In this document: one piece after another, positions 45,691-57,953 of the stretch
Numbering within the stretch: position 1 is the stretch's first letter
Layout: every line of letters begins with the position of its first letter
NCBI GenBank assembly: GCA_013339895.1
Contig: JABACO010000017.1
Coordinates: 8,417,850 to 8,481,849, forward strand
DNA: 64,000 nt
Direction: 5' to 3'
Source of the DNA: Ephydatia muelleri
Lineage: Eukaryota > Porifera > Demospongiae > Spongillida > Spongillidae
The notes under the pieces: generated by a model
Databases searched by the model: none
Seen by the model: the letters and a program-made list of their open reading frames with translations, nothing else
Told to the model about the DNA's origin: nothing
Translations under genes and position numbers: made by a program

Positions 45691-48600
45691 TTACGTAACG
45701 CCAAATCCTCCATAATAGAGGAGTGCTTCATCCATGCACAACTCAAATGCGTCGAACGAATTGTGCACATATGGAATACACAACTGCACTGCACATGTTG
45801 ATGCACTCGGATATGTTGATGAAGTGAAGATGAGATGTGGTCTTGATGGTACAGGGATGTAGTCAGAGCCACAGAAAAACCTCTTTATAGTCTCCAGTGT
45901 GATCCCTTACAACAATTAAAGTATCAAATTAACCACAAAGTACTTTAAACTCACTCCGCCCAGGCTGTTCTTCACAAGAAGACATTTTCCCACCATCAAC
46001 TGCTTAAAGTAAAAAGATAAGTAATGTTTATGTGATTATGTACATTGTGCATTTAATAGCTTACCTGCACATTTCTCCATATACTCATCAAGTACGTCAG
46101 AGCAATCTCTTCCTTCAATCTCACATCAACATCTTCAGAATAGGTCACAATGAAGGTGCTGCGCAGTTCAGCTATAAGAAAATATAAGTGGTTGATGCCA
46201 AAAGGCACATACCTAATTAACTTGTTCCTGATACACGCACAAATATGGCATAACAAACAAGTCTGTATAGTATATAATACCCTTATATAAGTCATTTAAC
46301 CCTGATAGTGAATGATTATGTTAGAAACTGTATGACAACATAAAACTGTGTTTTGAATTTAGGCAGTGTTCATAATCTGCATACTTTAATTAAGAGACAC
46401 ACAGACACAGCACGCATTTTTATGGTAGTTAATCATAATACACTCACAATACCTGCAGTCATCGCAGTCTCTGATTTGATAAAGTACGATTCCATTAGAG
46501 AAGGATACATCTCTAGGGCATCTATTACACATAAGGTCTTCAATCCTGCTGCCAGCTGCTGAATTTCCGCCACACTACGGAGTATTGCAGAATGAAGACA
46601 CAGTTCATTGAGGTTGCTGGTCTTGTCTGCTAAAGTAGTAGACATAACCCCAGCTTCTACGAGAAATTCATAATGTTCAATTCGGAAATTATGCATCTGT
46701 TCTTCATCTGTAATATTCTGCAACTGAAAGGGTTAAAAAATTGAAAAGTGTTTTCAATTCTTGGTGATTATCACATGCCTCAATACACTTTCTTTGAGCC
46801 GCTTCGTCTGGGATATCTTCGATGCTGACTTTCAATGAGCACAGCGACCGACCACTTAAATACTCATACACGGGCTTTCCCATCAGATTAGTGTGGATCT
46901 CACTATGAACTACAGCCATTGCTATCAATTGACCCAGCTTCAGATAAACACCATCCTAAAGATTTTGTGTATTTATTGTGAAAAATATATGCTAAAAAGA
47001 TTACCTTCAGAGCTTTAGAATTGTGGATGAGGGTTCCTTTCTTCCAGAAATGTTGCCTTATTTCATCCATCAAAAGCGTGAAAAATTCCCTCGATAGGCC
47101 ACCTACATCTACACCAGCCTCACCTTGGAATTGAACCTTTGAACAAAAAAATTCATCGTGTTTTTGTATTATGTGTAAATATTCAAATACAGTTGAGTTC
47201 TCTTACGCCACTACATCTACATCCTTCCTCCACTAACAAAAAGCGTTTGTAGCAATATTATAATGAAAAGTTTTTAGCATCAAAATAAAGCAAGTTTTTT
47301 TCTTAGCTAGGGAAAAATGTATGCTTTTACCCCCCCCCCAATTTTAAAATCAAGCACCACTTATATGTAGATAAACTTACACTTAACCTCTTGGTTGGTG
47401 CAAATGATGGATGTTCAAGGCATTTCAGTGCATCTGTGAGAATACACTGTCTGCGCACTGACAGTTCCCATCGCTCTTCCGTTATTCCATGCTTTAAATT
47501 CATTACAATGTCCTTTGTACTAATGCAAACACATCAAATGATAAATGATAGGTAAATGAAAACTTTATACCTCATTTCTTCACTCCCTGATGCATCATCA
47601 TCATCTTCATTATCCTGATAAAATTTAGATAGACAATTATTAAAATGTAAGGTTTTTGAACTTACATCTGATATTTGAATGTGGTCCACATGTGGCTGTG
47701 GTGTCAGAACTTGACTCCCTGATGCATCATCATCATCTTGATGATCCTGAGAAAAAATATGAATTCATTCTTTTAAGCTGAGCAGATAACATTGCAATGT
47801 TTTAACTTACATCCAGTATTTGAATGTGGTCCGCATGTGGCTGTGGTGTCAGAACCTGACTCCCTGATGCATCATCATCATCATCTTGATGATCCTGAGA
47901 AAAAATATGAATTCATTCTTTTAAGCTGAGCAAACATTGCAATGTTTTTTTTTTTAATTTAATTTTAACTTACATCCAGTATTTGAATGTGGTCCGCATG
48001 TGGCTGTGGTGTCAGAACAACCCGATGGGTTGGTGGTGGTCGTATAGGTGGTGGCAGAGGTGAAGGCCTTCTGAGTGATTGTGGTTGGATAGTACGTGGA
48101 GCTGGTTGCATAGTACATGGGATTGGTTGGGTAGTATGTGGAGCTGGTTGGGTAGTACGTGGAGCTGGTTGGGTAGTACGTGGAGCTGGTTGGGTAGTAC
48201 GTGGAGCTGGTTGGTCAGTACGTGGAGCTGGTTGGGTAGTACGTGGAGCTGGTTGGTCAGTACGTGGAGCTGGTTGGGTAGTACATGGAGCTGGTTGGGT
48301 AGTACATGGAGCTGGTTGGGTAGTACATGGAGCTGGTTGGGTAGTACGTGGAGCTGGTTGGGTAGTACATGGAGCTGGTTGGTCAGTACGTGGAGCTGGC
48401 TGGTCAGTACGTGGAGCTGATTGGCTAGAAGATGGAACCAGTTGTTGGTAATGCAATTAATTTTCCTTCATACATGACTCAGTCACACTAAAATTTATAA
48501 ATTTATGTGATTTATGTATTTTACTACTGTTTTGGTCACAAATAATTGTTAGTATTAACTTTTTCACAGGCAGCGGTGCATTTAGGCACCACAATAATCT

Positions 48601-51497
48601 CCTGCTGTTGGGCAGCACCAGCAGCTGTTACAGTTTATAGTTCTGCATATTATGAAATGGCAAAGAGAGTGGCTTCGTCAAAAAAGCTTCCATGAGACTT
48701 AGAGTATCTTTTAGAGTATCTGGATGTTCTCACTAGGGTGGTTCAGACGACGAGTTCGAAGGATTTGAAGTTCAAAGGATAAGAGGCCAATGTAGATATC
48801 ACTGACAGTGACACAAAAAAATCCAGAGAACGTTCTACTTACAAAATGTCAGAACAGGCAGAGAAGCATGTACTAACTAATGAATTTACTCAGTTTTCTG
48901 CAATACTAATATTTCACGAAGTCACACTAATCGAAGATGCGTTTTGAAAAAAAAAAAAGCGCACTTCAATATTGAATCATTATTATTCACTTGCACTTGC
49001 AAAAGAGTTGAAGTTCTGAACATAACAAATTACTACAGGACAATAATACCTTTAACATTGAACTTTGTTACCACAATCTAATCTTACCAAGTCTACATGT
49101 ACTTGTATAAACACTGATATATCACCTGTTTCAAACACAACAGAGATCTGGTGGCTAATATCAGTAAACAGTATTATGCATAGATGATGATTTCAATGAG
49201 TAGTACAATCAAGTTTTTGGGAATAATTTGGATGGCTAACAGTAAACTTCAGATTTGTGATGCTTGCTTATATTTATACTATCACAAGAATAGGAATGTT
49301 ACAAAAAGCAGAATAAACACTTTCCAGCAACCAACACGAACTTAAACATGTACCTTGAACACGTCTCCCAATGTGGCTTCAGTAACTCTCGGGCTACTGG
49401 AGTTCCACAATATATGCATGAAACACACTGAAAAAAATTTTTAAAATCTATATTTCCCAGTTATCGTCTCACTAACCTGACTCCGTGTGGTCGTCGTATC
49501 TGTTCCAATGTGTTTTTGTAGAGGCCGGACGTACACCTTAGCTGCTCCAACCACGCCCTTCAAAAAAGCGGTGGTGTATCCCTCGGGAGGGCATCCAATA
49601 ACGTTGAGGTGCTTGCTGCTCCCTTCTTCTTTGGTGAGAAGATCGTAGCCTCCTCCATCCGATAGGGGTGGAAATTCCCTTTTCAGAGTCTCATCCAAGA
49701 CTACGGCATCAGCGTCAAGTGGGAGTGGGAATTGTTTTTCCCCTAACCCTTGCAATTGAAGCGCTGTCCTCTCACTGAGAGTAGGTACAGTGTCTGCATC
49801 AACTTCTGAAAGACAAAAGAAGGTGTGCGTCCATTCTCTCCTCGCTCGCTTCACCAGTCTCTTATTCTTCTTTCCAAAAAGCAACCTGCCACCACCGAAC
49901 ATGGGGTGTAACTGTGATGTGGAACTGCCGCTACACGGTGACAAACGCTCAGTGGATGCAGGATTGAATGAGGGAGAGCTGATTGAGGTGGATTGCGGAG
50001 AGTGGATGACATCAACTGAGGTGGATTGCGGAGAGCGGATGGCATCGACTGAGATGGATTGCAGAGAGCGGATGGCATCGACGGAGGTGGTGTCGCCGTT
50101 GGTATTGCAGTTGGACTTGGAGTTTGATCTGCTTTTAAACGTTTGGACTTAATTTACTTAAGGTTGTCCTTCAGTTTAACCCCCCACTTCACAACTCATC
50201 CTAATCAATCTAAAGCAATTAGCGCGCGTTTAACACCTCTTTGCATCTCAGTTTATATCGCCGAAGACGAGGGAAGGGTGGTCTGCTGTTCTTTTCCTCA
50301 CTGGGAGCGCCGCAGGCTAGCGTGGCCGAAGGCACCGTAAACCTCGGGGCTACGAGCGCCACAGCCCATCAAGGTTGAAATTGGCCGCGAAGCGGCCAAT
50401 CCCGATCGCCACTAACCCCGTTCCCCCGTTCTCCGGATCTAACTACATGTATATAAATCGGCTATGCCACAATGATGTGGCCATAACATCTTCACCTTAA
50501 CCGATATAGTTAGTTCCGGAGAACGAGGGTTAGTCGATCGGGATTGGCCGCTTCGCGGCCAATTTCAACCTTGATGGCTGCTGGGTTCATAGCCCCGTGG
50601 TTTCTGGTGGTATTCGGCCACGCTAGCCTGCGGCGAGGAAAAAACGGCAGACCGCCCTCCCTGCCTCGACGATATAAACTGAGATGCAAAGAGGTGTTAA
50701 ACGCGCGCTAATTGCTTTAGATTGGTTAGAATTAATTTTAAAGAGGTGGGGGATTAAACTGAAGGACAGGTCCACGGTTGTCCTTCAGTTTAACCCCCCA
50801 CTTCACAACTCATCCTAATCAATCTAAAGCAAATAGCGCGCGTTTAACACCTCTTTGCATCTCAGTTTATATCGCCGAAGGCGAGGGAAGGGTGGTCTGC
50901 TGTTCTTTTCCTCACTGGGAGCGCCGCAGGCTAGCGTGGCCGAAGGCACCATAAACCTCGGGGCTACGAGCGCCACAGCCCATCAAGGTTGAAATTGGCC
51001 GCGAAGCGGCCAATCCCGATCGCCACTAACCCCGTTCCCCCGTTCTCCGGATCTAACTACATGTATGTAAATCGGCTATGCCACAATGATGTGGCCATAA
51101 CATCTTCACCTTAACCGATATAGTTAGTTCCGGAGAACGAGGGTTAGTCGATCGGGATTGGCCGCTTCGCGGCCAATTTCAACCTTGATGGCTGCTGGGT
51201 TCATAGCCCCGTGGTTTCTGGTGGTATTCGGCCACGCTAGCCTGCGGCGAGGAAAAAACGGCAGACCGCCCTCCCTGCCTTCGACGATATAAACTGAGAT
51301 GCAAAGAAGTGTTAAACGCGCGCTAATTGCTTTAGATTGGTTAGAATTAATTTTAAAGAGGTGGGGGATTAAACTGAAGGACAGGTCAACACAATTAACT
51401 CACCAGAGGACGAATCCAAAGCTGTGAAGGCCTGCAATAACATTTGATTGGCTTGAAGGGCCATTCTTAGCGTCTCCCTGCACGCACCTAGATCCAT
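45691..51497 (-). CDS. HECT-domain E3 ubiquitin ligase, G2E3-like (15 exons)
   Basis: Exons traced 5' to 3': 51404-51497 (ATG 51497), 49477-50147, 49354-49427, 47974-48424, 47811-47894, 47666-47746, 47571-47614, 47383-47519, 47207-47232, 47005-47136, 46779-46955, 46453-46723, 46065-46171, 45955-46002, 45691-45905 (TAA). About 870 residues. Exon 2 ends with FLKGVVGAAKVYVRPLQ, a block shared with sponge G2E3-like proteins. Exon 3 is a C2HC zinc finger (CVSCIYCGTPVARELLKPHW then ETC). Exon 4 is a Pro-Ala-Thr-Gln repeat. Exons 5-7 are copies of one acidic exon. The HECT domain starts near ITEERWELSVRRQ, with GVDVGGLSREFFTLL, LGQLIAMAVVHS, LETIKRFFCGSDYIPVPS and YPSASTCAVQL; the STCA Cys is the expected thioester residue, and GGFGVT ends the protein. 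It would transfer ubiquitin to unknown substrates. Exon 11 needs a GC donor. Exons 13 and 14 disagree by one base in phase, so one border is wrong or the copy carries a frameshift. The family is recalled from memory; the motifs are visible. Confidence 0.85.
48080..48424 (-). repeat. Coding 21-bp minisatellite inside HECT gene exon 4
   Basis: About 16 units of 21 bp (GGTAGTACGTGGAGCTGGTT type on the + strand) encoding seven-residue PAPRTTQ / PAPCTTQ / PAPRTDQ repeats on the minus strand. Unit length is a multiple of 3, so copy changes keep frame. It probably forms an unstructured linker between the C2HC finger and the HECT domain. The opposite strand also reads open (WSWLGST), which is incidental. 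Confidence 0.9.
50165..50769. mobile_element. 605-bp foldback element, copy 1, in HECT intron 1
   Basis: Begins TGTCCTTCAGTTTAACCCCC and ends with the inverse GGGGGATTAAACTGAAGGACA. The arms pair for about 250 bp (GCGCGCGTTTAACACCTCTT / AAGAGGTGTTAAACGCGCGC; GGCCGCGAAGCGGCCAAT at both sides). GC-richer than its surroundings. No coding capacity. Confidence 0.85.
50779..51384. mobile_element. 605-bp foldback element, copy 2, in HECT intron 1
   Basis: Nearly identical to copy 1 (a handful of single-base changes such as TATATAAATC to TATGTAAATC) and separated from it by nine bases (GGTCCACGG plus T). The 614-bp period makes this a tandem duplication of element plus flank, or a second insertion beside the first. 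Confidence 0.85.
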
Positions 51498-52459
51498 CCC
51501 GCGCGCTTGTTGATGGACCACGTGTTAACAGAAGCAATTACTCATTGCGCATGCGTGAGGTTGCTAGGCCACTACTATTATTTATAGATGCGCGGATAGT
51601 CTTTCGTTTTTGACTGAGATTTAGGCTGGGCCACTTTCCACTTTTACTCTTTAGACTCCTTTCAACCATGCGCATACAGTGACGGTCTTTTTCTGCTCTT
51701 GCTGTTGAACATGCTATAGTACCGGCATTTGTAATTCGAATCTGAAAGAACGAATTAATTATTGTGACTAATAAAACTTGCGATGGCAGAGCTTGCCTCC
51801 CGTCACATTCCCTACATGATTATTGTTAGCACACCCCTTCCCACTCTCTGCTGATACAAAATACTGCATTAGAATTTGGAACTAATGGGCAGAAAGTAGA
51901 GGGCGCAGCCGAGGTGCACGTATTATACCCATTGAAACACTATCAAAAAGTGCATGAGCTTAACTTTTCATTCAGAGCCATGCACTGGTGCTACCTGCTT
52001 TAATTAACAGAGCTGCCAACATCAAAATGCGTGAGAAGCCATATGTGGCAATAAAAAAAAGCATGTGTTTCAATACACGACACGATAGGCAAATGTATAT
52101 GTCTCACGCCTAATTAATGCATGAGACACTGTCACCTTATACTAGTCAGGAATTTAATTCATATTATGAATCATGTATAGCGTGCATGTAGCATGTACAT
52201 GTACAGTATTTGTGGACTACATGTAGCTCTACCAGCCCTCATCCAAATTCTACATCTGCATGCTGGTAGGCATTTCGTTTACCCATATGCATGCATGCAA
52301 ATCTACCAAAACATGTGTTAGATACTCCATAGATATTATAGTAGAGGGATATCGATTGGAATGAACACTAGTTAACACCTACAGTCCGCACATTCGGGCA
52401 GGAGTACTGAATATGATCATGGATTGTGAACAATATGACGACGTACAACTACGCAAAAT
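51498..52459. other. Upstream region of the HECT gene; no gene seen
   Basis: The 5' flank of the HECT gene. No clear TATA box or other promoter element was identified. No open frame here is supported. Confidence 0.4.
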
Positions 52460-52775
52460 ATAAGTCGTGGTATATAGAGAAAAGATGTGGAGAAAGTTTA
52501 TGAATTTCGTATTTCATCTCAGTTTACGGAGGTATGGAAATTCTTTTCTTTTGTTAATGAAAGATCCGATGCATCGATATCCTCATTTATACCAGCACAT
52601 CACTGAAAGGAAGATAGTACAAGTAACAGTAATTGTGTGTGATCGATCATTCAGAAAGTGACATTATTCAACTTATCACAGAAAGTGAGGATAACATACT
52701 ACGATATGCTGCTGGATACGTTTGTAGGATAGTAACAGAGAACATTGAATCCAAAATAATCCCTTAACCTTATAG
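52460..52775 (+). pseudogene. Fragment of a multicopy transposon-associated protein
   Basis: One frame reads FLLLMKDPMHRYPHLYQHIT (52535-52600). After a frame change near 52655 another reads ESEDNILRYAAGYVCRIVTE (about 52680-52740). The pair LLMKDPM...YPHFYQHIT and E-x-x-N-x-LRYxAGYV is a signature I recall from repeated sponge/cnidarian proteins of unknown function linked to transposons. The fragment has no start, no splice context and at least one frame break. Confidence 0.45.
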
Positions 52776-53979
52776 TTGAGATTATTGTCCTGCATGGAGA
52801 TGTTATACGTGATGATATTTCAAGTGAGCATCAAAATGATGCATCAGTCTGGATAGACATAATAGACAGACAAGATTCAGTTTTCGTCTTCTTTTACTCA
52901 TCGCTCTTCCAAGTGTACGTTTTCTGAAAGTAGGAGAGCTAGGGCATAACGACATAAACCAAAAACACGCTCGCGCTTTAAAAATTCATGTAAACATTCC
53001 TATAGTAGTACTACATACGAAACGAGACGTTGCAGTGTAAAATCTATGCTCTATCAGAAAATGGTTTTGTATTATTTTAGCGACCAAAGTAAAAGTCGCA
53101 ATTTTCAATGGGTGTCAAATACTCTGTTTTACTTTATTCGCACCGATACGTACGAGCAAACATCGCATAACTACACGTTGCAGTGCATAAATGTGTCCAC
53201 TACCACTATTACTTAAAAAGGCACAAAAAGTATTTTGAAACTGTAGCAAGTTGTTGATAAAGGCTATGCGTGAAATGTTCCCTTCTGTACGTCGTATATA
53301 GAAACGTTCCCGAAACCTACAAAACAGGCAAATCTGTAGTAGCACACAAAAAAAGGATAACTATCAATCAACAATAATAGGCGTCTATGGCTCACGTGCG
53401 CCGTATCTATGATAATCTAATCCATCACCACCACCAGCGCTACCCCTGCCATCACCAGCAGCACTGACCCCCTGGCCTGCATGGCCACTGGCACCTGGCC
53501 AGAATGTGGCTGGCGAGGAGGATAGGGGGGAGGACGCCCCCGCCGAAGAGGGTGAGGCCAGTTTTTTGTCACATCATTAAAAATTATAATTATCATAAAG
53601 TTATTAGTTTATTGTGTTTGAAGTTTGGGGACGTGGTCGAAAATGGGTGTGTTCGTAGGCGGAGGTGGGGGCCTTGAATTTTCGGGTGGTGTCCATAAAT
53701 GTTTTCCTACATGTATTAATACAGTAAACAGCTCAAATTAAGTGCACACATGCATGTATGTCCTAATTTTAAAAGGCCGTATAGTCAATTACCTTCATGT
53801 CAGAGATGTTATCTCCTTCTCACTTATTGATGCATCATGCTATGTCTGGTTCTGGTTCAATTTGCTAATACAAACTGCATACACATGTAGAATGAACACT
53901 GACATGTCATTCTCAAGTGAGGAAATGATGACATGCAGTCTTTATTATGCCCCTGCAGAATCAAGATGACACAGCTAAG
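52776..53979. other. No gene seen; low-complexity GC-rich patch at 53425-53570
   Basis: Short frames only. The patch 53425-53570 (CACCACCACCAGCGC, GGCACCTGGCC, GAGGAGGATAGGGGGGAGGA) and the AT-rich tail after it resemble the 3' part of the gene at 25264-26906, so it may be a relic of a second copy. Confidence 0.4.
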
Positions 53980-54374
53980 CTTCCCTTATAGCTTCCTTCC
54001 TGCAACTTGCAACTATTATGCTTTGTTTGTAATATGTTAAGAAACTTAATATTGTTCCCCTGAGTGATCACTAAACTTTTCCTATACATCACCATGCAGA
54101 AATATACCGGTATGGAGACAAATGATTATTTTATTGTATCTTGGCCTTGTAAAAAAAAGTATCTACATTAAATTGAGACAGTAAATCTGATGCCAATCTA
54201 CCTTGTACGAAATAATATTGTCATGTATATAACAAGATATCAAACCACTGCTTAATTCCTTCATGCACATCAGTGCATTATTAAAAATGCTGATGAATGA
54301 GAAGTGGTAAGGAGTAGGTTTTTTGTGAAGGCATTACATACTGCCAATAAACATTATGCATACAAGTAAATAGA

Positions 54375-54500
54375 AAAATCTCTACGAGAAGATTGGTGGC
54401 ATATAGGATTGACAATGGTGGTGTAAAAAGCAGGAAACAAGTGGGACAGAAATTTGACTGGAAAATTGAAATAGTATATTTAGCCCATTTCTCAGGCGTG
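54375..54500. mobile_element. Half-copy of the GAGAAAGTTGGT MITE (left arm)
   Basis: CTACGAGAAGATTGGTGG then GGATTGACAATGGTGGTGT and GACAGAAATTTGACTGGAAA follow the order of the left half of 26996-27290 and stop at the loop (CCCATTTCTCAGGCG). The mirror copy is at 63485-63612. Confidence 0.7.
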
Positions 54501-55203
54501 TGTCCCTAGAGACATAATTGACTGTGAGACGAAATTGCTGCATTGCCAAGTAGACTTCATTGCAAGATATCACTATACATCGCTTGCAACTGGAGACGCT
54601 GTTTCACTTGAATAACTATATACATACTCCTAGCTCCCCGCCCTATCTCGTACCATGACGTAAATCGTATAATGTATAGATTTTATAACATGTACTTTCA
54701 TCGCTGTGCCAACAAGGTTTGCGGTACCCTAAAAGATATTTTTTAGAACGTCAGGCATTATAGTTTATGATTCGGGAAGTGCTCGTCTAAATAAGAGCAG
54801 ATGGGGCCGGTCTTGCTCGCGTTAAACGCGTTACTTTGACGTAAGCTCAACATGGCTTACTAGTGATAGTAGCTTTGCAGTACCGTAGACAACGTTTTTG
54901 CTTGGGGGTGCTTAAAATGTTGGGGCGTAATCTTTCTTAATAACGTCCACAATTCATGAACTCAACATTACTAATTATAGCAAGAAAAATATAGTAATAC
55001 ATACATAAGTTCAAGAATTATATCAAAATAAATAAACTGAAGTCCTTTAGGCGTAAGGTATACATTTCCATGCATGCACTGTCAGACACAAGCGACCACA
55101 TCTTAACGTGCAGATGTGATGTCTGGTATCCCAGCTCCATCCTCAAAACCTGCAGCACTTCTCCATTTTTTTCTGCTTCCTCTGATGCATACATTGGTTG
55201 CTC

Positions 55204-55667
55204 TTACAATGGCAAAGGACAGCCTTGCCGTATGCATACAGTGAGTAATACACAAATCGGCCAAAAAAAGTGCTGCCTGCTTAAATTACGACTAATAAAC
55301 TCATTGCCAGTTTGTTTTAACAAATCTGTTTCAGTCTTGAGGACATGTAGAACCGTGCACCGATTTAGCCTATTTTGGTCGATTGAATTTCTCAGCCATG
55401 TCTTCAGTCTCCGAAGGGCGCTAAAAGATCTCTCGCTGATTGCATTAGTGGCCGGCATTACTAGTATAGCTTTGCTAGCTCAAAAACTTCCAAATAAAGT
55501 GTCCTTTCAACAGCATTCAGAGACTTCAGGAACGCAATCAACGGTACCCCAAACTTTTGCCTATTGAAAACATCACATGGTACATTAATGAGCTCTTCAA
55601 AGATGGGGGATGATGTTCTCCAGGTTTTTTTTTTGCCCTCGCCTGTAATCATATAATGTACATGCAT
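55204..55667 (-). pseudogene. hAT transposase C-terminal (dimerisation) fragment, left arm
   Basis: Two overlapping frames. The first (55667-55461) reads KFGVPLIAFLKSLNAVERTL and FELAKLY before a stop. The second (55458-55204) reads MPATNAISERSFSALRRLKT then NRLNRCTVLHVLK. The P-A-T/S-N-x-x-S-E-R-x-FS-x-x-x-x-x-K-x-x-LR pattern is the conserved hAT C-terminal dimerisation motif. A 1-nt indel between the frames (at about 55470) is absent from the mirror copy at 62370-62720. No N-terminal zinc finger or catalytic part is present. Confidence 0.7.
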
Positions 55668-55730
55668 TCATGTGCGTGCATGTTCTTTCTCCATAATCCA
55701 CAAGTAAGAAATTGCAATTATAGACAACAT

Positions 55731-57953
55731 TCACTTACAATCTACTACTAACAAATTGCAAAGCTGATATGTACAAGTCAATGCCATGGTTAGAACTTTG
55801 GTCAAGAGGATGAACATTTCCTGCAAGTCGTGCAATACACCATCTGGTAAAGGAGATTCAAGATAAGGTACTGTGACCTCATAATCATCATCATTTCTGG
55901 AAACAGCAAGTGGACCATTCCAGTCAATGCCGTAAGCATTCAAATCCTCCTGCAAACAATATATAATTCACAATCATATGTGTAAGTACATAGGTACCAC
56001 ATTTTTCCCCCTTCGTATTGCTGGATGACCATTGTGTAAGGTATTGCGCAGACAGATTATTTAATTATAAGTGTATGGTGTTGATAATAATGAATTGGAT
56101 GCCTAAAATATATGAATTTAGTGCACATTCGTCTATCAGGGCCATGCTATTGCTAGCTGCACATTTGCTGAGTTCTGCTTAGCAAACACGTACTGCTATC
56201 TCAGGGTTTATACAGTGTTGTGTGCTTGTTTGTTGTTTTTAGTGATTTAAAAGTGCGCATGACAATTATAAACATCATACCTCAGATAGGTTTTCTGTAT
56301 TGGAATCTCCACTGATCCATAACTGGCATGGAGAAAGGTTGCCTTCAGTACTTAGAGGATGTTGATTCCATGCCTCCTTAAATACTTCCAAGCTTTTATT
56401 GATACGACTTAAAAATACATAATGGAGACAATAGAGATGCACTTCATTTTCACAATCTAGGCACCCCCTCCTCTTCCATGGTATAGAACAGATTGTAATA
56501 CAATACAGTGCACAGTGTGAACACATCTCTCCATAACCTCTCAATGCGTTGGTTGTGGACACTCCGACCAGCAATAAAGCTACCTGGTCCACGTAATGGA
56601 TGTTGTAGCATCAGTCGAGCAACTTCTGCATTCTCTCCACCTTTGTCTGCACGGATTCGGGTTGGTAGCCCAAATTCTCTTACAGATGCAAGAAACAACT
56701 GCAGAACTGTGCCTGCTCTATTGTTATTGGAGCAGTGAAGGTATATGATTCGACGACTATACCCATCAATGCCTCCATGAATAACAAACCGCCAGCTGAA
56801 AATGAATGACATGTACATCATTATGACATATAATTGGGACATTGTACTAAATTGTGGCGCTTGTGGATAAATTTTATGCCCACTAAGTTAGGTTATGCTT
56901 GGAAGACTTGCAAAACTCCCAAGTTATAGAATTTGTTAACAAAGGCAAGAGAGAGAAATGATTATCTGTAAGACCTTCAATCAGACTACATGCATGCACA
57001 TGCACGAGTTCCAAAATCATATAGAACCCACATGGATGGGGCCATCTATAAAGTACGTCACGCTTATGGACCCCCCCCCCCCCCCTCGTCACGCATTATC
57101 CCATACTGATGGTATACTTAATGTATGCATTGTCACGCTGACTGAGACCCCCCCCCCCCCCCCCCCCCCCCTTTGCACGTGACGTACTTTATGGACGGCC
57201 CCTTAACATATAACTTCATTTTACCAGGCAAGTGCCATCAAATTGCTAACAAACTTACCGTATTAATTTGTGGTTGCCATCAATATGGTACAATGCTTTA
57301 GGTCCAGAGACACGGTAAACACGTCTATACACAGTTGACAAACGACGCATCATACTTCCATCATGGTCAACTCTTCTCTGAGACTCTCTAATCCTCTGCT
57401 GCTGAACCCTCAAGCCTAAGGCTAACAGATGGCCCCGCATTAGCCTATTGCCACATAAGGGAAATTCATTTTGAATGCTTCGAACCACTTGATCCAGGTA
57501 ATCATCGGTTATGTTTGCATATTGACCTGAAATTGATAACCCAAATTCAGACATTCGTCTGTGTACAGTCCGTTGTGAAATGCCGATAATATCAGCGATT
57601 TGGGGGACAGTAAAATGGCTATCGATAAGATACTCCAGTTGTTCATAAGAGACAGTAAATCTTGGCCTTCCTACATTGCCAGTGACATCCGTCGGGGGTT
57701 GAGTTCGATGATAGCAACGTCTTTTAGCTTCCAGCAATTCGTTTAGGAAACACAAAGCCATTTGTACGCATTCCACGGCACCCCTTGGACCAACGTTAAC
57801 CACGACCTCGGCAACTAGCAGTTCGCGATACACTAATTCCACAATCGTAATGATACCTTCCAATTCATCAAATGACATGTCTCTTCCATCCTGAATGGTA
57901 GCTAAAGAGGTCACTACTGCTAGTATAGTGCTCCTGATCCATTCGAAAGCCAT
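55731..57953 (-). CDS. rve-type integrase/transposase gene, left arm copy
   Basis: Exon 1 is 57259-57953 (ATG 57953; donor GTAAGT), exon 2 is 56281-56795 (acceptor TCATTTTCAG; donor GTATGA), and exon 3 runs from 55949 to about 55731. Exon 1 has a helix-turn-helix ([20 protein letters not shown]), then [20 protein letters not shown] with the first catalytic Asp. Exon 2 has [35 protein letters not shown] (second Asp) and [14 protein letters not shown] (catalytic Glu), followed by [20 protein letters not shown]. This is a widespread animal family with an integrase core resembling bacterial IS3-type DDE enzymes; I cannot name the superfamily with certainty. In exon 2 a 1-nt difference from the right arm (GTGCCTAGA against GTGCTAGA near 56460) breaks the frame here, so it is intact except at that point. 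Exon 3 has low-complexity acidic residues (NDDDYEV). Confidence 0.7.
57038..57202. mobile_element. GGGGCCGTCCATAAAGTACGTCACG-type MITE (left arm)
   Basis: GGGGCCATCTATAAAGTACG at the left pairs with CGTACTTTATGGACGGCCCC at the right. Inside are two long C-runs (57067-57085 and 57147-57171) and a GATGGTATACTTAATG core. It lies in the first intron of the integrase gene. Such ends are common among animal MITEs. Mirror copy 60813-60975. Confidence 0.75.

Noticed and set aside
47987..48451. Plus-strand Gly/Trp-rich open frame over the HECT gene
   Set aside because: It is the antisense of the coding 21-bp repeat, whose minus-strand frame has splice sites and phase-consistent neighbours.
55070..55567. 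165-codon plus-strand frame
   Set aside because: Antisense of the hAT dimerisation fragment, which has clear family motifs on the minus strand.
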